From positions 1 through 64,000 of the forward strand of contig NZ_AHMN02000006.1 in assembly GCF_000243695.2 (NCBI RefSeq): a DNA stretch of 64,000 nt, written 5' to 3'. The notes under the pieces are model-generated. The model was not told the DNA's origin and did not search any database. It saw nothing but the letters and a program-made list of their open reading frames with translations. This document shows, piece after piece, positions 22,134 through 35,186 of the stretch. The first letter of the stretch is position 1. Each line of letters opens with the position of its first letter. The position numbers and the translations under genes were made by a program. The DNA comes from Leptospira kirschneri serovar Cynopteri str. 3522 CT (GTDB lineage: Bacteria > Spirochaetota > Leptospiria > Leptospirales > Leptospiraceae).

Positions 22134-22229
22134 CTACTGATCTCTATAAAGTTGAGCACCGTTAATTTTATCACAAAACACTGATTTCATACAAAATATT
22201 AGGTACCTTATTTTATAGTTCTGATTAAT
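22134..22229. mobile_element. Rep-B copy abutting Rep-A
   Basis: TACTGATCTCTATAAAGTTG to TATAGTTCTGATTAAT. Its last bases are the TA end of the next element. Confidence 0.75.
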
Positions 22230-22331
22230 AGAATTTTTGAAAAATTCCATAGTGAAGATTCGTAAAATTGCTTCAATTGTCCATTTCAATCTAATACAAA
22301 CAGATCAAGAATTAATTTTTCAACAACTCTA
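22229..22331. mobile_element. Rep-A copy 5
   Basis: 103 bp, TAGAATTTTTGAAAAATTCC to TTTTTCAACAACTCTA. Confidence 0.8.
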
Positions 22332-22430
22332 ATATTAACATGAGCAGAGTCGTAAGAAAGTCGGGGCATGTCAGAGTTTCATTTTAAGCGAATACTTTTC
22401 TGTAAAAAATGAACTTTATAAAATCAGTCT

Positions 22431-22463
22431 CTCAGTTTAACGCCAAACACTTGTTAAACTGAG
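22431..22463 (-). terminator. Hairpin, possible terminator of the DUF1566 gene
   Basis: CTCAGTTTAAC, 11-nt loop, GTTAAACTGAG: a perfect 11-bp stem ~85 bp past the stop of the minus-strand gene. The following minus-strand sequence is only moderately T-rich (GACTGATTTTATAA). Confidence 0.45.
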
Positions 22464-22546
22464 AAGTATTGAAATTTATTTTTTAAATTTTGTAAAAACG
22501 GATTTTGATCCAAACAAACCCGTTCTTGATTATGAACGATAACCAA

Positions 22547-23746
22547 TCAAAACGTAGTCACACAACGAGTCACCATATTCCCGGATTTATCATTTGCCAA
22601 AACAGCTCCCGTTGAAAACGAAATAGCAATTGCGAAACCTTTATTACTATCATATGTAGTAGAGGTCCAATATAAACCATTAGCCGTAATTGGAAAAAAA
22701 ACTGAATCAATAGCAGGTAACATAAGAACAGCATTGCTATAATCTACAATACTTAAAAGTTCGTTAATATTCGGTAATCTCCAAACTCTTCCTGCCAAAA
22801 CTTTGCCATTGCAATTACCACGTGCAGCATTCCAATCCATAGCAGTCGGCGCAGTGAATCCACACCCCGGACCCTGTCCTTCCGTGCATTGAGACCAAAG
22901 AAGTCCAGTATTTAGGTCTCGAATGGTTCCATCCAATTGATCTACAAAAGAAGGTGCAGGCATCGCGTTTCCAGAAACACAACGTAAACCGAGAGGAGTT
23001 ACTTGTGTTATACTAGGTATCCTCACGTTAATAGGTGGCGTAATCGCAAAATTGATCGCCCAATTATTTCCCGCAACTTTAGAGTCTACAGTACTCGTCA
23101 TATAACTGGTCCCAGTAAACGTTTTAGAAGGAAAAAACGCGTTATCAATATGAGGATTATTTGTATAGTGAATGATAGAACCAAGCTCTTTTACCGCGGG
23201 AATTCTCCAATTGGTTCTACCAGCATATCCTTCCCCACCGTTGAGAGTATTCAATTCGGCACAACTTCCAGGTAACCCTCCATTTGAATCCGCCCAGTTC
23301 ATTGGAACTGCAACGCCACCGGCACAGTCTGAACCGGTCTGACCTTGTGCACAAGCTTTCCAAGTAAGTCCATGCAGAGGATCAAATATAGTATAATCGG
23401 AAGTAAATTTACAGTGCTGGGTCGGTCCTACAAAATTACGAGCATTTGGAATATTATTGAAACTTCCATCAGAGCCTGGCAAACCAAACGTACAATCTTG
23501 AGCAAATCCACCTCCATCCCAACAAAGAGTCTGCCCCGTATCAAAAAGTGCACCTGGATTAAAAGGACCGGCGGGTGCGGGACATTGAGAATTATTGTTA
23601 TTGTTTCCCTGATCTTGGCCCTGTTCGGCAGTAGAATTTATATTTTGTAAATACTGCAATATAACATAGGGCGGATCCAACTTAGTCGGAGCCTTTATAC
23701 AGAAAAAGAGTGGGAATATAGAAATAAAAAGAAAATATTTATACAT
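22547..23746 (-). CDS. Lipoprotein with two DUF1566 (Lcl-like) domains
   Basis: 399 residues from the ATG at 23746, which starts a lipoprotein signal (FLFISIFPLFFC); an earlier ATG adds 20 residues without signal character. After an Asn/Gln-rich linker (GQDQGNNNNNSQ) come two copies of a ~130-residue domain. Each copy has a TGLLW/HGLTW strand, a Cys-containing loop, a NWADSNGG or DWNAARGNC helix, WRIP or WRLP, an ELGSIIHY or ELLSIVDY helix, then TSTVDS or TSTTYDS and a closing RCV strand. This is the DUF1566/Lcl domain found in surface proteins, where some members bind glycosaminoglycans or collagen. Leptospires carry several such lipoproteins. An adhesin role is inference only. Confidence 0.85.
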   Translation of the reverse strand: MYKYFLFISIFPLFFCIKAPTKLDPPYVILQYLQNINSTAEQGQDQGNNNNNSQCPAPAGPFNPGALFDTGQTLCWDGGGFAQDCTFGLPGSDGSFNNIPNARNFVGPTQHCKFTSDYTIFDPLHGLTWKACAQGQTGSDCAGGVAVPMNWADSNGGLPGSCAELNTLNGGEGYAGRTNWRIPAVKELGSIIHYTNNPHIDNAFFPSKTFTGTSYMTSTVDSKVAGNNWAINFAITPPINVRIPSITQVTPLGLRCVSGNAMPAPSFVDQLDGTIRDLNTGLLWSQCTEGQGPGCGFTAPTAMDWNAARGNCNGKVLAGRVWRLPNINELLSIVDYSNAVLMLPAIDSVFFPITANGLYWTSTTYDSNKGFAIAISFSTGAVLANDKSGNMVTRCVTTF

Positions 23747-24011
23747 AATCTTTAACCTAATGCGCTCCTTTTTCAAAACAGAAACGGTTCTCGAAATAAT
23801 TTTCATCTTATAGTATGAACTATTTTATTTTAGATTTTTTTAAAAAAAGAGTCACTTTATAGTAAATTATATTTTTATTTCGGATTTTTATGAAGCAAAA
23901 TTTAAAATTTAAAACATTCAAATTATATTTTGGATTTAGATTTTTTTGATTTTTTAATAAACAGGTCTTTGAGAACCAAAAGAATCTTGTAATCAAGCAT
24001 TTTACTGATAA

Positions 24012-24340
24012 TTAACGTGGTGTGACAACCGAGATGAATCCGACTCTCATAAGTTCTGGTCATAAATTACATACGAGAACATAATACAATAATCGTCTTT
24101 AGTTTTAATATAGAATGCAATCCGTAGATCTTACCACAAGTTGAAAGAAGATTTTAGAATCAAAATAACTCAATACAACGCTCTCTATGAATCGCGTTGT
24201 GGGGTGGGAACTCAGTTTTACAGAGAATTTGTCGTAATTCCGACAGATTTGTATTGAGATCCAAATACTTGTTATGGTAGAGCGTTCTGCTGAGTTTCCC
24301 CGCATCGATTTCTTTCGCGTTATATCCAAAACCACGTTAA
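24012..24340. mobile_element. Rep-C copy with internal Rep-D
   Basis: Left TTAACGTGGTGTGAC, right CAAAACCACGTTAA. It encloses a degenerate Rep-D (24129-24279) in the same orientation as that at 47191. Confidence 0.65.
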
Positions 24341-24410
24341 TTATATAACAAAGTATCTAATATTTTCCATTTAAACAGACTTTTTGAAATAAAATTCGTG
24401 GGTACCATTT
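24338..24410. mobile_element. Rep-B, degenerate, between two Rep-C
   Basis: TTATATAACAAAGTATCTAA and GGGTACC are recognisable, with the core strongly diverged. Confidence 0.5.
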
Positions 24411-24644
24411 AACGTGAACTCGATGTAGAAAACCCATGATTTTGAAAAAATTGAAATCTGAACTTTACAGATCGATTCTTTCAATGTGGGAACTAACACA
24501 ATTTATAAAATAAAAGCTGATAACACTTGAATCTATCGTATTCAAGTGTGGGAGCTATTACAAATCACGATTTTACAAATAAATTCTAAAATTGTAGGAA
24601 CTCATACTTTTTAGAAAATTTTTATTCAGCTGAATTCACGTTAA
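24409..24644. mobile_element. Rep-C copy with 46-bp-type interior
   Basis: Left TTAACGTGAACTCGATG, right CAGCTGAATTCACGTTAA. The interior TTTACAGATCGATTCTTTCA is the same unit that is tandemly expanded at 54570-54937. Confidence 0.7.
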
Positions 24645-24870
24645 AATTGGATTTAAATTTTGATGACCGCAAAACAGCGGTTTTGTGCAGAAATCAGATG
24701 GACGATGATTCTTTTTGTATTTTATAGTAGTTCCCACAATTTTCAAAGTTTAACTGGCAATTCGCGATTTGTGAGAGTTCCCACAGATTAAGTCGCATTA
24801 CAAATTTTTAAACATTTATTTTTTATGGAAAAATCAGGTTTTTATAAAACGAATCTTACACTAACTCAAG

Positions 24871-25473
24871 TTATTTAGAATAAAGTTTATTTTTTAAGAT
24901 ATAATCCAAAACTTTTTTTGAAATCAGATTGGGAATTTTAAATTGAAAAAAAGACTTTCTTAAATCCGTAGAAGTCACTGGAATTAAAGGATTTTTCAAA
25001 AACTGAAATTGAATCAGAGAGTTGAGATGAGAATTCAGCGGGACTTCTTTCGAGAACCTACGAAACACAAAAATTTTTTCTACTTCTGTGAGAATCTTTT
25101 TCCAATCCTTCCATTTGTGAAAATTGGCATAATTGTCTTCTCCGATCAAAAGCACAAATTTTCGATTTGGGTATATAGTTTTTAATTCTTGGATCGTTTG
25201 AATCGTATAACTAGGACCGCCACCACGGTTCAATTCCAAATCCAAAATTCGAATGGATTGCGAAAAATCGGAAACAAATAGATTCAACATTTCTAATATA
25301 TTTTCGGGCAAAGAAATTTTTTCTTCTTTAAGAGGGTTCTGGCGGTTTGGAATCACAAAAACTTCCTTACAATCCGGAACTTCCCCAAAAAAAGACTTTA
25401 AAATTTCTGAATGTCCTTCGTGAGGAGGATCAAAACTTCCCCCAAAAATTCCAGTAAGGATGGAAGAATCCAA
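24871..25473 (-). CDS. nadD: Nicotinate-nucleotide adenylyltransferase
   Basis: 200 residues. Transfers AMP from ATP to nicotinate mononucleotide in NAD synthesis. The nucleotidyltransferase motif [11 protein letters not shown] is at residues 11-21, [11 protein letters not shown] and [20 protein letters not shown] are the usual core blocks, and the C-terminal ISSTDIR-type motif appears as [10 protein letters not shown]. It is last in the obgE-proB-proA-nadD cluster, 3 bp after proA. Repeats follow directly, so the rsfS gene that often comes next in bacteria is not here. Confidence 0.95.
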   Translation of the reverse strand: MDSSILTGIFGGSFDPPHEGHSEILKSFFGEVPDCKEVFVIPNRQNPLKEEKISLPENILEMLNLFVSDFSQSIRILDLELNRGGGPSYTIQTIQELKTIYPNRKFVLLIGEDNYANFHKWKDWKKILTEVEKIFVFRRFSKEVPLNSHLNSLIQFQFLKNPLIPVTSTDLRKSFFQFKIPNLISKKVLDYILKNKLYSK

Positions 25474-25476
25474 AAA

Positions 25477-26723
<1,247 letters not shown>

Positions 26724-26727
<4 letters not shown>

Positions 26728-27596
26728 AAATGATTCCCTCCGTTCCCGTTCCTATTTTTACGGATGATTTCTTTTACATCCTCTTCAGAAAAAACGCGGC
26801 TTCCAGAAGGAGCAACTAACGTTCCTATTAAATTTTTTTCTAAAAACTCACGAATCACGTGCATTTTTTTTCCATTTAGAATCGCGGTCGGAATTCCCGC
26901 CTCAGATAACAAACCCGCAGATTTAAGTTTAGTGAACATTCCACCTGTACCAGGTCCACTAGGACCACCCGCAAGGCCTAAATCTTCTTTGGAAATTTTC
27001 TCCAAAAAAGGTACAACTTTCTCTTCTTTCAAAAAACCTTCCACACCCGTAAGTATGATCAAAAGATCAGCCTCTACGATTAAACTTACCAAAGCGGAAA
27101 GCATATCATTGTCTCCAAAATTTACTTCTTCGGTTGCAACGGAATCATTTTCGTTTACCACCGGAAGTATTCCCCATTCTAAAAGTTGGGTAAACGTGTT
27201 CTTTAGATTTTTATAACCTTCTTTAGATTCCAAATCCAAAACCCCAAAAAGGATCTGCGCGATACTCAAATTGACTTTGGAAAAAAAACTGTCATAGAGA
27301 TTGACAAGTCTATTTTGACCCATTGCGGCTAACGCTTGTTTTTCGGAAAGTGAATCCTGAGAAGAAATTGTAGAAGGAAGTTCGCTTAACAAAAGCCTTC
27401 CTCTTGCAATTGCTCCCGAAGAAACTAAGATCACCTTCTTTCCTAGATCTCTAAGATAACGAATATCACTTACTAATTGAAATAGAAAATCGTTTACCTC
27501 AGATGGAAGTCCGGAAAGCCTTGCCGAACCTACTTTGATAACGATTTTTTCCGCGTTACGGATCTTTTCAGAAAGTGAGTTTCGTTCCGGTTTCAT
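26724..27596 (-). CDS. proB: Glutamate 5-kinase without PUA domain
   Basis: 290 residues: amino-acid-kinase fold only. [10 protein letters not shown], then [42 protein letters not shown] and [14 protein letters not shown] mark the ATP- and glutamate-binding sites. The C-terminal ~80-residue PUA domain of E. coli ProB (367 aa) is missing; the C-terminus ends [13 protein letters not shown]-less forms are known in several phyla and keep kinase activity. Coupled to proA by a 4-bp overlap, 14 bp after obgE. Confidence 0.95.
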
Positions 27597-27610
27597 TCTA
27601 TTTTTATCCT

Positions 27611-28681
27611 TTAACTTTCGAAAATATCCGATTCATCCGAAGAGATAGGCTTTGTATCTTTGATTGGATTTAGAATCTTTTCGATTTCATTTTTGAAAAA
27701 AGTTTCATCCATATTTTCTAAAAGTTCTTCTAAATTTATTTCTTGATCTGCGGAAATCGCAACTACCTTTCCTAAGTGTGATACCTTCGCGATCACATCC
27801 TTTGTAAACTCAGGATCATTCCAAATATCGATCTTATTCAATACGATCAGATAAGGTCGATTTAATAATTCTGGATTATAAGTGGAAAGTTCGTTTCGAA
27901 GCATCTTAAGATCTTCTTCAATGTCGAGAGAAGATGCATCAAACAAATATAATATTCCTTTGACTCTTTCGATATGACGCAAAAAAGAGAGTCCAAGTCC
28001 GATCCCCATACTAGCACCTTCGATAATTCCGGGAATATCAGCGATGGTAAAACGGAAAATATCTCCTCTTCGTTTAACAACGCCTAGGTTAGGAGAAAGT
28101 GTTGTAAACGCGTAACCTGCTATCTTTGGATGTGCGTCTGTAATTTTAGAGATCAAAGTAGATTTGCCTGCATTCGGCAAACCTACAATTCCCACGTCCG
28201 CTAACAATTTGAGAGAAAGACGCAGGAATTTATATTCTCCTTCTTCGCCCGGTTGTGCAAAACGTGGAGTTTGATTGGTGGAAGTTTTAAAATGTGCATT
28301 CCCCTTTCCCCCTCTACCTCCACGTACTACTACAAATTCTTGGGAATCGGATACAAAATCGAATAGTAGGTCCCCCGTTTCCTCGTCATAGATTTGTGTT
28401 CCGAGAGGAACAAACAAAACCAAGTCTTCTCCTTTTTTACCGGAACAGTTATCTCCTACTCCGGGGAATCCCGCTTGGGCTTTAAATTTTCTTTTAGATA
28501 GATATTTATCCAGGGTATACATGGAAAGATTGGGACGAATGACCACATTCCCCCCGATTCCTCCGCCTCCTCCGTCCGGACCTCCAAACTCGACGTATTT
28601 CTCTCTGCGGAAATGAACGGACCCAGCTCCTCCGTGACCGGCGAAAACTTCTATGGCGACTTCATCTACAAAGGATTCCAT
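27611..28681 (-). CDS. obgE: GTPase Obg/CgtA, ribosome-assembly GTPase
   Basis: 356 residues from the ATG at 28681, which gives the canonical N-terminus [20 protein letters not shown]; an upstream in-frame ATG (28771) lies before the rpmA terminator and is rejected. The Gly-rich Obg domain spans ~1-158. The G domain has GLPNAGKST (P-loop), the TTLSPN switch [11 protein letters not shown] (G3) and NKID (G4), with SADQEI near G5. It binds 50S precursors and links GTP/ppGpp to ribosome maturation. No strong Shine-Dalgarno is visible. First gene of obgE-proB-proA-nadD. Confidence 0.96.
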   Translation of the reverse strand: MESFVDEVAIEVFAGHGGAGSVHFRREKYVEFGGPDGGGGGIGGNVVIRPNLSMYTLDKYLSKRKFKAQAGFPGVGDNCSGKKGEDLVLFVPLGTQIYDEETGDLLFDFVSDSQEFVVVRGGRGGKGNAHFKTSTNQTPRFAQPGEEGEYKFLRLSLKLLADVGIVGLPNAGKSTLISKITDAHPKIAGYAFTTLSPNLGVVKRRGDIFRFTIADIPGIIEGASMGIGLGLSFLRHIERVKGILYLFDASSLDIEEDLKMLRNELSTYNPELLNRPYLIVLNKIDIWNDPEFTKDVIAKVSHLGKVVAISADQEINLEELLENMDETFFKNEIEKILNPIKDTKPISSDESDIFES

Positions 28682-28712
28682 AATATTTGAATATTCTAAA
28701 TTTTGAAACTGA

Positions 28713-28768
<56 letters not shown>

Positions 28769-28795
28769 CATCCGGTTCGAATTGAACTATGAAGG

Positions 28796-29039
28796 TTATT
28801 CCGGGTAAACGGAAACCTGCATTTTTAATTTGGTAACCATTTCGAACTTCACTTTTCCGGTCACAAGCGCGAATAACGTGTGATCTTTACCGAGTCCTAC
28901 GTTGTTGCCTGGACGGAATTTTGTTCCTCTTTGGCGAACTAAAATGTTTCCTGCGAGAACGGATTCTCCTCCAAAACGTTTTACCCCTAATCTCTGGGAA
29001 TTTGAATCCCTACCGTTTTTCGAGGATCCTCCACCTTTT

Positions 29040-29050
<11 letters not shown>
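28796..29050 (-). CDS. rpmA: 50S ribosomal protein L27
   Basis: 84 residues, full length. [20 protein letters not shown], then [20 protein letters not shown] and [20 protein letters not shown] are hallmark L27 sequence. The N-terminus starts directly with MAHKKGGG, i.e. without the extra leader that Firmicutes and relatives cleave with Prp, although a prp gene precedes it. The start overlaps the end of prp by 11 bp. Confidence 0.98.
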
Positions 29051-29677
<627 letters not shown>

Positions 29678-29780
29678 TTCTTTCCGGCCTATTTTGGAGT
29701 CGTTTTCAACCAATTTGGTCGACAAGACTTGTCGGTCAAGGGGAAATTCGATCCTATGATATTGGAAAGGAATTCTTTTT

Positions 29781-29972
29781 ACTCAAGGAGCTATATAATC
29801 AAGTACCGAACCCAATTCACTTGCACTTCAAGATTAGAGTTGTTGAAAAATGAATTTTCCATCTGTTTTTGTTTCATGGAAACGGTTAATGAAAGCAGTT
29901 TTACGAATCTCCACTATGTGGAGTTTTCAACAGCCTTATTAGGAACTCAATTTGATAGAGATCCATAATAAT
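29781..29972. mobile_element. Rep-B interrupted by Rep-A copy 6
   Basis: Left part GCTATATAATCAAGTACC and right part GGAACTCAATTTGATAGAGA belong to one inverse-orientation Rep-B; the 104 bp between 29835 and 29938 is a Rep-A. Confidence 0.75.
29835..29938. mobile_element. Rep-A copy 6, nested in Rep-B
   Basis: TAGAGTTGTTGAAAAATGAA to GAGTTTTCAACAGCCTTA. The right end is somewhat diverged. Confidence 0.75.
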
Positions 29973-30349
29973 AAGTACCATCATCTGAAGTTCGGAATTT
30001 TTTCTAAATTTTATGTTTGATGAGTTCCTAGTTTTTCTAGGATCTAATTGAAACTTGATCGGATTTCGCCCTAAGATTCGTTCAAATTGGAACAAGTTTC
30101 CAAGAGTTGTTTCATTATTACAAAACATTGATATTATCTATGAATTACTAAAATCTGAAATCATTTCCAAATTCCAAAGAGACTTGTACTGAAATCTTTG
30201 GATATGTGGGAACTCATATACAAGCTTAATATTCGAAAATTCATCAACTTGCGAAATAGACGTAACACGTAAGAACTCCTACAAAAGAAATAGTCGAATA
30301 ACTCTGAAAAGACGGTTTTGTAGGTATTCTTTACGCCAACTCATACTAT

Positions 30350-30702
30350 AATAACGCGAGTTCCGCGTAAGAAAATGAGAAAGAATTTCTAAAAGTATGA
30401 GTTCCTACAATTTTAGAATTTATTCGTAAAATCTTGATTTGCAGTAGTTCCCACATCATTTTACAGACAAACCTACGTTTTGTAATAGTTCCCACATTTG
30501 AATACGACAGATTCAATTGTTATAAACTTCTATCTTTTAAATTACGGTAGTTCCCACAGATTACGTCTCTTTTTATCTTTTTTGCGATTTTAAATCATAT
30601 TTTTCCGAACGAAATTTTGCAGTAGTTCCCACATTTAAAAAATCAATCTATAAAGTCCAAATCCAAACTTTTTTCAGAATCCCTTCACGAACTCACGTTA
30701 TA
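30350..30702. mobile_element. Rep-C copy with GTGGGAACT-type interior
   Basis: Left ATAACGCGAGTTCCGCGTAA, right TTCACGAACTCACGTTAT. The interior has AGTAGTTCCCACA at irregular 60-75 bp spacing. Confidence 0.65.
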
Positions 30703-30969
30703 ATAATATTTCTTGTAAAACGATTACAAAAATTCCCATAACCTTGTTAGAATTACAGTTGTATTTTGAAATGTAGGAACTCGCACCATTCATAAATTTT
30801 AAAAACCTATTTTGAATTCATTTAGGGTTTACTGTAAATGTAGGAATTGCGATATTTAATTAGAAATTTCTAAAGGATTATTGTTTCAACTTTTTGAATA
30901 TCCTACATTCGTTTTTTTCCGTAAAAATTAAGTCTTATTTAAAATTTAAAGACTTACACCAAACTCGCG

Positions 30970-31830
30970 TCAATTAGAATCATAGGCTTGTTTCAGTTTG
31001 GCAATGTCGATTTTATCCATTTGCAACATTGCCTGTAATACCCTCTGTGATTTTTTAGGATCTTTATCTTGTAGGTAATCTCCTAAAATTAGTGGAATGA
31101 TCTGCCAACTTACTCCGAACTGATCCTTTACCCAACCGCATTTTTGTTTTTCTCCTTGGAAGGAAAGTTTTTCCCAATACTCGTCTATTTCTGCTTGTGT
31201 CTCGCACTTTACAAAAAAAGAATATGCTTCACTGAACGTGAAAGTATGATCCAAACCGCTATCTATTGCCATTAAATCCTGACCGGCAATTGAAAATACG
31301 GAACGTTGAACAGTTCCTTCTTTTTCGCCTTTATCTTTCGCATAACGTTGTATATCTTTTATTTTAGAATTTGGAAATCGAGAAGTATAAAAACGAATCG
31401 CTTCTTCCGCCTTTCCGTGTTGTTTTCCCACGAACATTAAAAATGGCACTAGATCATTTCCTTCTTTCGATAAATGAACCTGCCAAGAAACTCCAAATTT
31501 GTCCTGCAGCCAACCAAACTTTTCGCTGAAAGGATACTCTTGAAGTTCCATCAACACAATTCCTTCTTGAGACAAAGAAGCCCATATCTTTTCTACTTCT
31601 TTGGAAGTTTGACAAGATAGAAAAAAGGAAATCGCAGGTGTGAATTTAAAATGAGGACCTCCGTTGAAAGATAAAATCTCCTTTCCGGAAATTGCAAACG
31701 TAGCGGACATTACCATGTCACCGGTTTGATTTTGACTTAAAAGCTTCCAATCAGAAAAAGTAGAAGCATAGAGCTTCAACGCTTCTCCTAAATTATTATC
31801 GAACATCAAAAATGGTGTTATCTTTTGCAT
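30970..31830 (-). CDS. Two-domain VOC (PhnB/glyoxalase-like) protein
   Basis: 286 residues made of two PhnB-type halves: MQKITPFLMFDNNLGEALK...FGWLQDKFGVSWQVH (1-119) and VPFLMFVGKQHGKAEEAIRF...CGWVKDQFGVSWQIIP (127-245). Each half ends in the motif FGVSWQ typical of the '3-demethylubiquinone-9 3-methyltransferase domain' PhnB group, which despite the name is not a methyltransferase. Glu/His metal ligands of true glyoxalases are only partly present. A C-terminal helix (residues 250-286) is the 'KAMMQMxKIDI' extension often seen. The substrate is unknown. Monocistronic. Confidence 0.85.
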   Translation of the reverse strand: MQKITPFLMFDNNLGEALKLYASTFSDWKLLSQNQTGDMVMSATFAISGKEILSFNGGPHFKFTPAISFFLSCQTSKEVEKIWASLSQEGIVLMELQEYPFSEKFGWLQDKFGVSWQVHLSKEGNDLVPFLMFVGKQHGKAEEAIRFYTSRFPNSKIKDIQRYAKDKGEKEGTVQRSVFSIAGQDLMAIDSGLDHTFTFSEAYSFFVKCETQAEIDEYWEKLSFQGEKQKCGWVKDQFGVSWQIIPLILGDYLQDKDPKKSQRVLQAMLQMDKIDIAKLKQAYDSN

Positions 31831-31882
31831 TTGGTTTGGATATATTCGGAAATTTTAAATTTCTTTTATTTTTTTTAGTCAA

Positions 31883-32077
31883 TAGAGCTGTTAAAAAATT
31901 CCATAGTGAAGATTCGCAAAATTGCTTCAATTGTCCATTTTACTGAACTCTATAAAATTGAGTACAGTTAATTTTATCATAAAACGCTGATTCTATGTAA
32001 AATATTAGGCACTTTATTATATAGTTATAAAGTAATACAACGGAAACAAATCAAGAATTAATTTTTCAACAACTCTA
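31883..32077. mobile_element. Rep-A copy 7 interrupted by Rep-B
   Basis: Rep-A ends TAGAGCTGTTAAAAAATTCC and TTTTTCAACAACTCTA enclose a 97-bp Rep-B at 31940-32036. Its right TIR supplies the stop codon of the DUF2400 gene. Confidence 0.85.
31940..32036. mobile_element. Rep-B nested in Rep-A
   Basis: TTACTGAACTCTATAAAATT to TATAGTTATAAAGTAAT, core AAAACGCTGATTC. Confidence 0.85.
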
Positions 32078-32991
32078 ATAATTACTTTGAAATCCTTCAT
32101 AAACTTTGCAAATAGATTTGATTCCGCAAGATCCACAGAGTTCCCTCAGATACTTTGATTTACACTTTTTTAAAATTCCCAAACGACTCAACGCGAAATC
32201 CCCTTTTACAGGATCATCCGGAAAGATTGTACGAAAAAAATCGGTGATCTCTTCTGCTTTTTTCCAATCGGAAGTACGACGAGAACTCAGATTTAAAACA
32301 CTTGCAATTCTTTGAATATGCACGTCCAAAGGAAATTGTAACTCCGAAGGAGAAATCGAGGAATAAATTCCAAAATCAGGAAATTCTTTTCGAACCATCC
32401 ATCTTAGAAACATAGAATATCTTTTTAAAGAAGTAGATCGGATTCCTTGACCGATTAAAAATTTATATCCGTAACTTTCAGTTTGATTAGAATCGATTTT
32501 TGAAGATACTTTCAAAAATCGAAGTTGAAACGATAAAATTCTACGCCTTAAAGAACCACCTTCTAAAAAAGATTTTTGATCTCTTGAAGAAAGTTGAAAT
32601 TCCCCTTCTTCAGGCAAGGAAAAAAGAGATTCAAGTTTATGGTCTTTAGTAGCTCTAAGTTGATTTTGAATCGTTTGCAAAAAAAGAAAAACGTCTGCAG
32701 GTTTTTGAAAACGATACGGCTTGAGATCTTTTTGAATCGACTTAAGATCCTCGTTCAAAAGAAAACGATAGGGAGAATTTCCACAAATTGCAAAGATACG
32801 TCTGAGATGATCCTTAATCGCGGTAACGTTTCCGTAAGAAAACAATGCAGATATAAAACCGGAAATTTCTCTATCTCTAAAATCAGAAAAAGCGTGTGGA
32901 AACTCGATCGGATCGGATCTGAGATACTCCGCAGTCTGGTATTCTAAAAGTAAAGTTTCCAGTACTCTTTTAATTTTTTGAGAAGATCGAT

Positions 32992-32995
<4 letters not shown>
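32075..32995 (-). CDS. DUF2400 / TIGR02757 family protein
   Basis: 306 residues. Matches the DUF2400 layout: FSDFRDREISGFISALFSYG near the N-terminus, KSFLEGGSLRRRILSF mid-protein, MFLRWMVRKEFPDFGIY, then SELQFPLDVHIQRIASVLNL, which in this family follows the helix-hairpin-helix DNA-glycosylase-like fold. It has a Cys-rich end (CGSCGIKSICKVY). Biochemical function is not established; a DNA-related role is inferred from fold. The start overlaps the HMG-CoA lyase stop by 4 bp, so the two are co-translated. The stop codon (TAG, 32075-32077) lies in the terminus of a Rep-A element, so the last residues (FQSNY) may be altered. Confidence 0.85.
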
Positions 32996-33888
<893 letters not shown>

Positions 33889-34013
33889 TTGCTTCTTATT
33901 CGATCCTTATAGTAAAAAACCTGCAAGCCAAATTAAGACCAAAACGATTATGAAAATACTATTTTACTCAGGGTTATACAAAAAGAGTATCTAATCCAAT
34001 AGTTTAACATTCA

Positions 34014-34172
34014 AATAATGTGAATTCGATTTAATAAAGTTTGGGCGTACCGGACCACTTTCAACTCCAATCAATCAATTGCATTAAAGAAACATTATAC
34101 AATATTTCGTCTTTATTTTTAGTTTATTGACCCCGCATCGATCCCTTTCGCGTTACGCCCTGCTCACGTTAA
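34014..34172. mobile_element. Rep-C copy, 159 bp, at the broken 5' end of a restriction-type gene
   Basis: Left ATGTGAATTCGATTTAATAA, right CCCTGCTCACGTTAATT, with the ATCGATCCCTTTCGCGTTAC block. It lies between the HMG-CoA lyase promoter region and a coding remnant. Confidence 0.7.
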
Positions 34173-34828
34173 TTAAAAAAACGTTTTGCGATTTGGCTAT
34201 AAAGATAGATGGGAAGGTAAAACTTTTGATAGAGATAAAAGCCATCGGACTAGAATTGAAAGACGACTATATCAGGCAAGCCATCGATTACGGAGCAAAT
34301 TCTGGAATAGAATGGGTAATCTTGACAAATGGGATGAACTGGCAAATATATAGAATCACATTTTCCAAACCCATAGATAAGGAAATGGTCTATGAAATAA
34401 ATTTTTCTAACATCAATCCGAAAATTGAAAATCATATAGAACCTATATATTATTTATGTAAAGAAGCGCTTGGAAAATCGCTTCTTGATGAATATCATTC
34501 TCAAAAACAAGCATTAAGTAAATATTATATAGGTCAAATGATCTTAACTGAAACGGTCTTGGACGTAATCAAACGGGAATTAAAAAGACTTACTCCAGGT
34601 GTTAAGATTGAGAACGACGAAATTGAAGAAGTGCTTCGGTCTGATGTAATCAAGAGGGATGCTTTAGAGGGTGATAAGGCAGTCGACGCAAAGAAAAAAA
34701 TTCAGAAAGCTGCAAACACTTATCTTAGAAATTCCTCGCCCGCACCTAAAAAAGAGAATATGTCATCAGCAGTTAACGAAACTGAAACACAAAAAAATCT
34801 TCTCAATGAAGAGATTCCCTTAAATTAA
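34173..34828 (+). pseudogene. Remnant of a type I restriction R-like (HsdR_N/PD-(D/E)XK) protein, 5' end lost to Rep-C
   Basis: The frame is open from 34127 but the first ~15 codons are Rep-C sequence. Protein-like sequence starts at FCDLAIKIDGKVKLLIEIKA, where D-x(13-14)-E-x-K is the core of a PD-(D/E)XK nuclease domain as in stand-alone HsdR_N proteins. DDYIRQAIDYGANSGIEWVI and LTNGMNWQIYRI continue that domain, followed by a helical C-terminus. The usual N-terminal ~60-70 residues (helices before the first Asp) are missing. No hsdM or hsdS is nearby. Whether the truncated protein is made from a start inside Rep-C is unknown. Confidence 0.65.

Positions 34829-35186
<358 letters not shown>

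Larger units (their letters stand above)
21530..22546. other. Intergenic with adjacent Rep-B and Rep-A
   Basis: 21600-22130 is AT-rich without recognised features apart from a decayed Rep-B-like tract around 22040-22100. Rep-B (22134-22229) directly abuts Rep-A (22229-22331). 22431-22463 is a hairpin. No gene seen. Confidence 0.65.
23747..24870. other. Intergenic, three repeats in series, no gene seen
   Basis: 23747-24010 is AT-rich upstream DNA of the DUF1566 gene. It is followed by Rep-C (24012-24340), decayed Rep-B (24338-24410) and Rep-C (24409-24644), packed end to end. 24645-24870 has further GTAGTTCCCACA units. Confidence 0.7.
29678..30969. other. Intergenic, interrupted Rep-B, Rep-C and dispersed GTGGGAACT units
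   Basis: After ~100 bp of rplU upstream DNA comes a Rep-B split by Rep-A (29781-29972), then AT-rich sequence, then a Rep-C (30350-30702) with at least five GTAGTTCCCACA units, and further units to ~30860. No gene seen. Confidence 0.7.
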
